64,000 bases of DNA, from NCBI GenBank assembly GCA_951812925.1, contig OX638369.1:56372228-56436227 (forward strand), read 5' to 3'. Each line of letters opens with the position of its first letter. Within the stretch, counting starts at the first letter, position 1. Below are positions 55,789 through 64,000 of this stretch, piece after piece. The stretch is from Calliopum simillimum. Lineage: Eukaryota > Arthropoda > Insecta > Diptera > Lauxaniidae. The notes under the pieces are model-generated. The model ran no database searches, was not told the DNA's origin, and was given only the letters and a program-made list of their open reading frames with translations. Both the position numbers and the translations under genes were made by a program.

Positions 55789-56559
55789 ATGAGCCGTCGA
55801 TTATATAATCGGGAGTATCAATGCCCCATTTGTCGCAATGACCACTCACTCAACCACTGTCGTCGATTCGAAGCCTTGGGTGTTGTTGAACGATTGCGGC
55901 TTGTTAACCAAGCGTCAGCCTGTTCTAACTGCCTCGCCATGTCTCACGAGATAGATCGCTGTAGGAGTTCGTCGTCATGCCGTAAGTGCAACAGGGCACA
56001 TCACACACTGCTTCACCTTGCTAAGCCCTATTCTGACAACAAGATGATGCTGCCTCCGCCATCAATGGGTTCCCATACCACCATTCTCACAATGACAGTG
56101 TTCGTGGAAATTAAAACTCCATATGGTACCTGCGACGTTCGTGGTTTAGTTAATCCGGGTAAGGTCCGAACAACCATCATGTTCTCAGAGGTGCAAAAAC
56201 TTGGCTTAGACATAAGCGGTGGAGACACAAATCCCACATGTCAACTTATAATGCTCTCGAGACACGATCTCAGCAAATTCGTCCAATGTACGGCGTTGGT
56301 CGTAAATGGTGAATATGGCAAACACCCTCTACACCAAGCTGACAAGGAAGCCATCACTAAAAACTATCCTCTGTTGTGTTTAGCCGACAAGTACTTTTGG
56401 GGTTCCTACCAGGTCCGCTTTATCATTGGTGCTGACCTGTTTCCTAAGATTCTATGTGGCGCACCGCGCACCGCCGAGGGATCACCAGCAGCAATACCGA
56501 CTATCTTCGGGTGGTCATTCTGCGGTGAAATAAAAAGAGCCACTGCCGACACATATTAA
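55789..56559 (+). CDS. BEL-A extra ORF: Gag-like zinc knuckles plus pseudo-protease
   Basis: 256 codons from ATG 55789, immediately after the acceptor-like site; an upstream in-frame ATG at 55699 would add 30 residues. Near the N-terminus are three knuckles with the spacing of BEL Gag: CPICRNDHSLNHC (residue 12), CSNCLAMSHEIDRC (45) and CRKCNRAHHTLLH (64). A DUF1758-like domain follows, where the catalytic-Asp motif (ALIDPAS in BEL-A pol) reads GLVNPGK, Asp to Asn at about residue 122. IIGADLFP and FGWSFCGE confirm the homology. It lies between pol and the 3' LTR, where other retroelements carry env. It is intact although pol has stops. A nucleic-acid-binding accessory protein is possible; a captured fragment of another BEL is the alternative. 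Confidence 0.75.
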   Translation: MSRRLYNREYQCPICRNDHSLNHCRRFEALGVVERLRLVNQASACSNCLAMSHEIDRCRSSSSCRKCNRAHHTLLHLAKPYSDNKMMLPPPSMGSHTTILTMTVFVEIKTPYGTCDVRGLVNPGKVRTTIMFSEVQKLGLDISGGDTNPTCQLIMLSRHDLSKFVQCTALVVNGEYGKHPLHQADKEAITKNYPLLCLADKYFWGSYQVRFIIGADLFPKILCGAPRTAEGSPAAIPTIFGWSFCGEIKRATADTY

Positions 56560-57451
56560 CAGGTTGTATTGTATAGTACTGTATAATATTGTATATGTTG
56601 TTAACTTTGCTAAACTTCACCTGTAAATCCTTTGCAACTAGTTTCACGAATTTTTATTTTTTGTCTCATACGCACATCTCTCAACGATTTTTTCTGGTCT
56701 CTTTGGGATTTATCATATCTCAAATAAAACAAGGTGTGAAAAGTAGCTTCTCCGTGGCTCGCCTTGATGATTTACAAACAAAATTAGATTTCAATACAGT
56801 TGCAAAGGAGTCTGAAGTTGCACAATTTGCTTAACTTCTTCTCATTATTGATCCTCTATTTCAAATTTAATGGTCTTTCGCGCTCTTACATACCCTACGG
56901 TCACTGAATCAACATTACTGTTATGAGTCATGTGGCAAGACCACATCTATTTTCCTTATAAGTGAATTAATCTTTCATATTATTGAAGTACTTATTTTTT
57001 AAGCCTTTTTAAAACTTGCAAACCATATTTGAATTAATAGTTTAAGATAGGTGGCCACACCACCAAAAAAATTTTTATCATCATAATCACTGAACTTTTC
57101 CTTTGTTAACATTTTTTCACATATTGAATTTTCCTATGTTTTTTTTAAAAAAAAAAAAGAGCAAAAAAAAGATTTTTGAATTCATCGTAGTATGATTCTG
57201 TTCATATACTTGAGCTACCTAAGATTTTCTATTAGTCTAAGAAATAATCAATGAATTTACAATCTTTTCTGGTATGTGGCAACACCACGTTAAAATTTTG
57301 CTGTAAAAACCTTAATTTCATCCATGTATGATTATAATTTTTACATATTATTCATAACTTCATAATTAAGCTAAATTATCTTCTCTCCCTAGATTTAGTT
57401 TTGCCAACCACTTCACCGTGCTGTCTCAAGTTTTTTTCCCTTTGCAGTACC
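56560..57451 (+). other. BEL-A 3' region between extra ORF and polypurine-like tract
   Basis: AT-rich. A weak 81-codon ORF (56589-56834) has a hydrophobic first half. Two acceptor-like sites lie at CTTCTCTCCCTAG (ends about 57391) and TTTTTTTCCCTTTGCAG (ends 57446). The words GGTGGCCACACCACC and GTGGCAACACCACG recur. No env-like glycoprotein is visible. Confidence 0.55.
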
Positions 57452-57468
57452 CTGCAAGGCGGGCGGCA
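57452..57468 (+). promoter_or_regulatory. BEL-A polypurine-like tract
   Basis: CTGCAAGGCGGGCGGCA directly abuts the 3' LTR, and the same tract (CTGCAAGGCGGGCAGTA) stands before the BEL-C 3' LTR. Its conservation and position mark it as the plus-strand priming site although it is not purely purine. Confidence 0.65.
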
Positions 57469-57968
57469 TGTTCGCGCCGCAGTCAAATGGTCGCTAGCGA
57501 CACTTTGACTTCGGCGCGACTTGCATTCTATTGTGAACGCGCCCTTGCTGCGGTGCTGCCAACAGTAAGATGTCAAACGAAAATGATACGTCAATGGATT
57601 GTTCCATTGCCACGTCATTCCTATACATATATTTTGTACATTTTTAACGTCACTTCATTTTCTCTGACAGCAGCGAGCACAAGTTCTTTCCTTTTTTTCT
57701 TATACAATACTTAAAACTAAAAAGATAGAAACTAAATAACTTAAATCTAGAAAATAAGTTAAGTAAATAATATCAAAGAGGAAATAATAAATTTAACGCA
57801 AAACTGAAATATAAGGAGTTTCTTTTTGAGCGGGACAGTTCGGAGCGGTGCAGACATTTCCTGAGACATCTAGCGCACGGTGTGGCGGAGCACCCTTGGG
57901 TTGAAGGTATACTTTGGCGATCGGCAGGTTAACTTTTTGGTGCGTATTGCTCGTCTTGGGCGCTAACA
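57469..57968 (+). repeat. BEL-A 3' LTR
   Basis: 500 bp, same length as the 5' LTR with three substitutions noticed. It is followed by the target duplication ACTTG at 57969-57973. Confidence 0.95.
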
Positions 57969-57973
57969 ACTTG

Positions 57974-58356
57974 AAAAACTATGAAACGATTCAATCTGTA
58001 TTTTCTAGACGAAAATCATTTGAATACAGTAAAGGCTTTCTTTTGAAAATAATAAATACTTAAAACATAATACAGAAAGTACTTTGGGAGTACAGTGTTT
58101 GCATAATTCCACATATATATTTGTATATATACAAATAACCCACCGATAGAAAGAGAATTTACTTATCTTTTTAAAAAGTTCCTTCATATGAAGAATCGGA
58201 TAAGACGTTATCGTTACAGATCAGCTGAAGTTGAGAAATACCTTGAAAAATTGTTTTTATTTGAAAACGACAACACTGCGTGAGCGAAAAACAATTAATT
58301 TTTTTTTTTTACTAACCACGGTTCAAAAAATCAAATTAAAATAAATCGTTCGAATT
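57974..58356. other. AT-rich spacer
   Basis: About 380 bp between BEL-A and foldback 3 with no feature that I can support. Confidence 0.6.
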
Positions 58357-59753
58357 ATAGTACAGTCATTTGGTAGTTTTACCTGGAAAGTTTTGCGGGA
58401 TTTCTGCAAATGAGTTATTTTATAGATTTCGATGTGCTCTTTCAGAATTTCAACTTTGCTACCTCGTATCGTGTTCGCTCGAGCCGCCATATTGGAAAAA
58501 TGGCGTCCAAAATCAGTTTTTTACAAATATCTCTTTAACGGTTATATTTAGAGAAAAATTTTTTTGGACAATGTTGTAGCTTATAAAATTTCCTATAAAA
58601 ATGACCTTTGAATTGTTTTCGTACGACTTATAACTCAGGAGATATCTTTATTCAAAATTTTAGAAAAATTAGTAAATTGTGAATGCCACTTATGAGTAGG
58701 CACAGTGATGTGTCAAGCTTATAATTACGATAACTTATGAACGGTGAGTCGCACGTTTAAAATAAAAACAGCTGTTTATAGGGAATAACATGCGCTATAA
58801 GCTACATATTATTTTTTTTTTCATATCACCTATAGTTAAGGAGATATTTTTCCCACAAACCTAAGATTTTGGAAAAAAACGTTTTTTCAAAATGGCTCCT
58901 AAACGGTTCGTCCTAGAAAAAAAATTGTCAATGCATTTTGTAGAACGTTCAATTCCCTATAAGAGTCTTTTCGAGCTGTTTTTTCGTCAGACTTACCCTT
59001 CATGAGATATCGCGACTTGAAAATCATTCAAAATTGAACATAGTAGGGCGCATAGAACAATATTCAATTTTGAATGATTTTCAAGTCACGATATCTCATG
59101 AAGGGTAAGTCTGACGAAAAAACAGCTCGAAAAGACTCTTATAGGGAATTGAACGTTCTACAAAATGCATTGACAATTTTTTTTCTAGGACGAACCGTTT
59201 AGGACCCATTTTGAAAAAACGTTTTTTTTCAAAATTTTAGGTTTGTGGGAAAAATATCTCCTTAACTATAGGTGATATGAAAAAAAAATAATATGTTACT
59301 TGTAGCGCATGTTATTCCCTATAAAAAAGTGTTTTTATTTTAAACGTGCGACTCACCGTTCATAAGTTATCGTAATTATAAGCTTGACACATCACTGTGC
59401 CTACTCATAAGTGGCATTCACAATTTACTAATTTTTCTAAAATTTTGAATAAAGATATCTCCTGAGTTATAAGTCGTACGAAAACAATTCAAAGGTCATT
59501 TTTATAGAAAATTTTATAAGCTACAACATTGTACTAAAAAAATTTTCTCTAAATATAACCGTTAAAGAGATATTTGTAAAAAACTGATTTTGGACGCCAT
59601 TTTTCCAATATGGCGGCTCGAGCGAACACGATACGAGGTAGCAAAGTTGAAATTCTGAAAGAGCACATCGAAATCTATAAAATAACTCATTTGCAGAAAT
59701 CCCGCAAAACTTTCCAGGTAACATCATTTTTTTCTCCCAAATGATTGTACTAT
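58357..59753. mobile_element. Foldback 3: 1.4-kb palindromic element
   Basis: The left arm starts ATAGTACAGTCATTTGG (58357) and the right arm ends CCAAATGATTGTACTAT (59753). The arms of about 680 bp are near-identical reverse complements (few percent divergence by eye) around a spacer of roughly 30 bp near 59055. Mirror-image ORFs (58370-58579 plus and 59521-59802 minus) encode the same peptide because of the palindrome; I do not regard them as genes. No transposase. Confidence 0.88.
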
Positions 59754-60027
59754 TAAGAGAAAATTTTTTAAATTTGTACACCCATGCAAGATAAAAATAC
59801 AAAAATTCAGTAAAGTTTGAATTACTCCGCTATTTACCCATAGATTTTCTGCCAATATACTTAGATATCTTGCCAAAGGTGATGTTTATTTGCTCTAGAT
59901 AAGACAGCATTTTTAATTGACTTTTTTCTATTCTTGCGTATTCATTGAGTGAATCTTCAATTTTTATTTTGACCAAAAAAATCGATTCTTATCATATATT
60001 TTGACCCATTACACCTAAAACACTATG
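59754..60027. other. AT-rich spacer between two palindromes
   Basis: No ORF or repeat seen. Confidence 0.6.
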
Positions 60028-61530
60028 CCCACGGCGTGCTTGAACCAAGTTTAAATAAAAGTTTCTTGCATATGAGTTTTTTGACTGAATTATGTTACGT
60101 AATAACTTCACGAATCAAATGATTCCAAAATTAAAAAAATCGAATGGGCCCTTTTTGAAATAAGGAGCCTTAAGCAATAACTATAAAAAGTTAATGCAAC
60201 ACAAAATTAAAAATATTTGTAACATTTTGCAAACCATTTTTTCTAAACTAATTTGAGGTCGCTGAACACGAAAAACGCATTTATTTTTTTTTCCTTGGGG
60301 TCGTTCCCAAGATATTCGATAATTTATAATTTCGAGGTTATAGCTTCATATACATCAATATATTTCTATGACGCCAAGTCCGATCAATTTTATTTGTCCA
60401 CGCTTACAAAGAGTGATTAACGGCGCTTCTAACAAGTATACCAATTATTATGCTCCAAACAAAATTGACTGAGTTAAAGCAGGAAAAGGCTTGATATTTC
60501 AAAATTTTTTTAAATTTTTCACATCAACTTCAAATGAAACACTTTGTTTTTGGCATATATTTTTTTTTAAATAATTATTTTTAGAAATGTTATTTAATGG
60601 CGCATATAATTGCAAACATTTTAAGCATATGTTGAGCAAAATCGAATGAAATTTCCAAAATATATTAAGGCTTTAGTGCAATAGAGAAATTTCGATTTCT
60701 TTTGAAAATTAATATTTTTGATACAATCCGCAATGTTCTTCTACAGAGAATGATTAGAAGTTACTTAAATCATCTTTAAAGTGTTCAATAAGTGTAGGGT
60801 GTCCTATTTGGAGGCTGAAAAATTGGATCTGTTGACTCATGCCGAACATTACGAAAATTCTCACATATTCCTTTTTGCACTAAAGCCTTTATATCTCTTG
60901 GAAATTTCATTCGATTTTGCTCAACATAGGCTTAAAATGTTTGCTTTTATATGCGCCATTAAATAACATTTCTAAAAATAATTATTTAAAAAAAAATATG
61001 TGCCAAAAACAAAGTGTTTCATTTGAAGTTATGTGAAAAATTTAAAAAATTTTTGAAATATCAAGCTTTTTCCTGCTTTAACTCCGTCAATTTTGTTTGG
61101 AGCATAATTATTGGTATACTTGTTAGAAGCGCCGTTAATCACTCTTTGTAAGCGTGGAAAAATAAAATTGATCGGACTTGGCGTCATAGAAATATATTGA
61201 TGTATATGAAGCTATAACCTCGAAATTATAAATTATCGAATATCTTGGGAACGACCCCAAGAAAAAAAAAAAAAAAAAATAAGTTTTTCGTGTTCAGCGA
61301 CCTCAAATTAGTTTAGAAAAAATAGTTTGAAAATGTTACAAATATTTTTAATTTTGTGTTGTATTAACTTTTTATAGTTATTGCTTAAGGCTCCTTATTT
61401 CAAAAAGGGCCCATTCGATTTTTTTAATTTTGGGATCATTTGATTCGTGAAGTTATTACGTAACATAATTCAGTCAAAGAACTCATATGCAAGAAACTTT
61501 TATTTAAACTTGGTTCAAGCACGACGTGTG
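60028..61530. mobile_element. Foldback 4: 1.5-kb palindromic element
   Basis: Arms at 60028-60681 and 60875-61530 are reverse complements (shared: GCTTGAACCAAGTTTAAATA, TGAATTATGTTACGTAATAA, AATGGGCCCTTTTTGAAATA, ACACTTTGTTTTTGG), with a loop of about 190 bp centred on 60779. A small ORF (60781-60966) spans the loop and right arm and has no resemblance to known proteins. No transposase; no clear target duplication. Confidence 0.88.
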
Positions 61531-61916
61531 CCGGAAATTAATTTAAAAAGCGTCTAAAAGTGATTGAATTACCTTAAGTTTAAAATCTAATAAGTACGAC
61601 CAAATCAAACTCTTATGTCCTGAGATATGACTTAGATAGTGAACCCACCTTCGAAAAGAACGACCATGTATGATTTTGTATGATTTTCGAGTTAAGGGGA
61701 CTATAGTGCATCAGGCATTTTTTGTACATTTTGGCAAGTTTTTTTCTATGGTCCATAAATTGAGCAAAACTAACTATTTTTTCATTTTTCAACTTCCTTT
61801 AGTAAAAAGAATTAAATAAGCTATCTTTTTGCCGAAGAAAGCAACCGAAAAAATAGATTTTATATTGAGCACCAAGCTTTGATCGATCATGCCCAAAATG
61901 GCAAAAACTGAAAATC
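61531..61916. other. Unassigned stretch
   Basis: Nothing supported. Confidence 0.5.
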
Positions 61917-62832
61917 GTGGGGTAAAGTGGGAAACTTTCAAAAGCTCATTAAAACTAAAACAAATGTTGTAGCAAAGTTTTAATATCTTTATTGTAAGTC
62001 AAAAAAAGTTAAGAGTAAATGGGAAAAAAATAGTTTTGCTAAAAAAAAAATTAATGAAAAGGTGTGTTAAAAAAAATTGTAGCTTATTCATCGTTCTCTG
62101 AAGAAGCATCCAAGTCCGAGTCAGAATACGGGCAACTGAAGAAGCTACTAGTGGGATTGACGAATTTCAAGTATTGTGGCGTTGACAATCCTTTTTGTTT
62201 TGTCACATCACTTTTCCTAATACTCTCATCAAGTGCAGCAAGTTAAACAAGTTAAACTTTGGCAAGTGGTAATGCTTTGAAACAGCAAGGATCGATTTCT
62301 TATCAATTTTGACTGCTTTTAACATTTCCAACAAATCATCGGGATCTGGAGCTATATAATTAGTTTTTTCACGTATGTTCTCGCCATAATTACAGAAAAT
62401 TATCAAAAAACTATTGAAATTAATGCACAACACTTATTTGGATCATGATATACTAGTATATGTATAACGATAAGTGGGCAATCCACTTTACCCCGACAAC
62501 ACATTTTGCAAAAAATGTGAGCGTCATTATTTCACTCTATGAATCACACGAGAATCCTTTTGCGTTGCCAAAATGAAGACTTCAAAGAATAATTTTGGTG
62601 TACTTACAATTGGTTTATCTCGTAAAAACAGTAAAATTATCGATTCCTAAAAATTTAAAAATGAAATTTCAAATTCACTTTAGAACTTAACAACATACCA
62701 GAGAGCACAAATTACGTCTGCACACCATAAAGAATTCCTAAGTGTCACTACAAATACATGTCAGTAGCGCATGACAACTATATTTTGATAGTTTGCCTGG
62801 ACTGGGACATTTCCCACTCTACCCCACTTCCC
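61917..62832 (-). mobile_element. Possible pogo/Tigger-like remnant with GTGGGGTARAGTGGGAAA ends
   Basis: GTGGGGTAAAGTGGGAAACTTT at 61917 and the complement of GTGGGGTAGAGTGGGAAATG at about 62830 form an inverted pair. A third related word (CCACTTTACCCCGAC) lies at 62480. The interval holds the minus-strand remnant at 62203-62433. The flanks do not give a clear TA duplication at the exact ends, so boundaries are tentative. Confidence 0.5.
62203..62433 (-). pseudogene. Fragment with psq/CENP-B-type HTH resemblance
   Basis: 76 open codons. The segment PDPDDLLEMLKAVKIDKKSI...VSKHYHLPKFNLFNLL has the pattern of a pipsqueak-type helix-turn-helix as found at the N-terminus of pogo/Tigger transposases: acidic-Leu-Leu start, AVK-x2-K, VSK-x-Y-x-LPK and a final hydrophobic helix. 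A stop follows at once and no DDE domain is visible downstream on the minus strand. If correct, this is the DNA-binding end of a deleted transposase within the inverted pair at 61917-62832. Confidence 0.45.
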
Positions 62833-64000
62833 TTTTTACGCCACTTACCGTTAATTAAAAATGGTTCTGAAATGATTGAAAATCTAAGTCTAGAAATGTT
62901 GGTGTGTTGTTATTACTATTGATTTTAATATCAAATTCCTGATTATTGAGTAAGGATATCCTGATTTTCACTTAAAATAAGTTGGCAACTTTAGTTATTC
63001 ATTTCTGGGATCTAAGACTGAAGCGATGGTAGGAAATCATGTTAACAAAACTATGGCCGTTAGTATTGACGCGCAAATTATTTTTTTTATTTTATTTAAT
63101 TTTGTTTTAAACCACACTGATTGAAGAGTTTAAAAGGAATAAGGAATCGTATGGACTATTTCAGTAGAATGAGGTCAGCTGTTTCGATGGACCATCTATC
63201 CTGCATTAACCTTTTGCACATAGGTTTCTAAGCAGATTCCCTCCAGCCAAAGCTTAAATAACTGAAAAACCGATGCAAACATTTTCTATATTGAAAACTA
63301 TTTTTATGTGAAACATTATTTTCTCATAACTTTTAGCTCTGTACCTTTGTAAAAAGTAATGAAAGACCACAACAACAAATATTAATGAAGCACATAAATG
63401 TCGTTAAACAAATGAAAGAGCCAGTTCAGAATAAATAGATAAATATGGAATACCAGAACACACCTTCAATTAAACACATGTCGGGCTGGCTGTCAGTGGT
63501 GATATGGGCTGTTACTATGATGAAGCGATTCATGGAACTTGCTTTCAATCACTAAACACAAGACAAGACGCATAATAACAATTCAATTAAGAATAAATAA
63601 ATATAAAAAACACAAATCAAAAAGACAATATTGTTTTATATATTGACATTTTTTGAGTTATGCGATAGAGCGAAGAAATTCCAAGAATCTGTAGCACATT
63701 GACATTTTTATGGATAGTGACAATGGGTGGGAAAATAAAAAATAAAATGGTGGAAACAATAAAAAACTCATAAATGATAATAAATAAGGCGAGAAAATGG
63801 AGCATATTTCCTATAACATATAGACAATTTTATGACGTTGAAAAGCAAAAGAAATCATCAGAAGTTGATTAGATAGCAAGGAGTTTACTGAAGGTGTGTG
63901 CTGAAATAAATGCGTGGGAAGTTGAAGCATTCACTCACTTGCTGACGAGAAAATTATACTGAATTGAAAAAAAAAAAAAAAAATGAATTCTTTTTTTGCC
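62833..64000. other. AT-rich stretch to the end of the window
   Basis: No frame above 62 codons; an A18 run lies near 63967. No repeat or RNA gene found. Confidence 0.5.

Larger units (their letters stand above)
37005..57968 (+). mobile_element. BEL-A: BEL/Pao LTR retrotransposon carrying two nested BELs
   Basis: 500-bp LTRs (37005-37504, 57469-57968) start TG and end CA. The 5-bp duplication ACTTG stands at 37000-37004 and 57969-57973. The span is 20,964 bp; subtracting BEL-B, BEL-C and their duplicated 5 bp leaves about 8.7 kb, a normal BEL length. Gene order is gag-protease-RT-RNaseH-integrase plus an extra ORF before the 3' LTR. The LTRs differ at only three positions noticed (T/A in the AACTTWAATC region, T/A in CGCAAWACTG, T/C in GTGYGTATTG), so insertion was recent. 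Coding is broken by two in-frame TAA codons and by BEL-C. Confidence 0.95.

Noticed and set aside
56589..56834. Envelope glycoprotein in the BEL-A 3' region
   Set aside because: Only a weak 81-codon frame with one hydrophobic stretch; no signal peptide, cleavage site or cysteine pattern of an envelope protein.
58370..59802. Two mirror-image ORFs encoding the same 67-residue peptide
   Set aside because: They are the same DNA in the two arms of foldback 3; the peptide has no domain and the frames stop at the palindrome edges.

Overview
The window looks like repeat-rich, AT-rich chromosomal DNA of a higher (schizophoran) fly, possibly tephritid-like. This rests on full-length BEL/Pao LTR retrotransposons, DINE-1/INE-1-style Helitron-like elements, irritans-type mariner remnants and ATGTATGTA-type simple sequence. 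I see no complete host gene. Two short candidate host exons (about 2.87-3.00 kb on + and 33.0-33.2 kb on -) suggest that parts of the window are introns or gene flanks.

Layout. 0-9 kb: a 3 x 66-bp tandem repeat, one candidate exon, a 1.67-kb palindromic element (foldback 1) with a 70-bp TTAA-flanked MITE in one arm, and an internally deleted mariner with about 150-bp inverted termini. 9-13 kb: a second dead mariner split by a Helitron-like element, and another Helitron-like copy in reverse. 13-21 kb: a CTTGG-rich dispersed repeat, 36-bp tandem units around a tRNA-derived SINE-like unit, a TA-flanked element packed with TTCGTAACG motifs, and a 1.2-kb degenerate minisatellite. 21-37 kb: paired dispersed repeats, several TIR/MITE elements, three more Helitron-like copies (one split by a hAT-type MITE with a perfect 8-bp duplication), foldback 2 with a TTAA-flanked hairpin at its exact centre, and a TA-flanked MITE.

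37.0-57.97 kb is the centrepiece: a BEL/Pao retrotransposon (BEL-A) of about 8.7 kb, expanded to 21 kb by two further BEL insertions. All three have TG...CA LTRs and perfect 5-bp target duplications (ACTTG, GTACC, ACATT). BEL-B (37.76-45.03 kb, minus strand) has one uninterrupted 1721-codon Gag-Pol frame and LTRs differing at about three places, so it may be autonomous. BEL-C (48.18-53.15 kb) sits in BEL-A's reverse transcriptase just after the YVDD box. It has near-identical 680-bp LTRs but lacks RT and the integrase core, so it was probably mobilised in trans. BEL-A has two in-frame stops but also carries, between pol and the 3' LTR, an intact extra ORF behind a splice-acceptor-like site. 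That ORF repeats the Gag zinc-knuckle plus aspartic-protease module with the catalytic Asp changed to Asn. I consider it the most interesting object here.

58.3-61.5 kb holds two more giant palindromes (foldbacks 3 and 4) back to back. 61.9-62.8 kb is a probable remnant of a pogo/Tigger-like element. The remaining gaps are AT-rich DNA in which I could not support any feature. Family assignments rest on sequence structure and remembered family features; no database search was possible.
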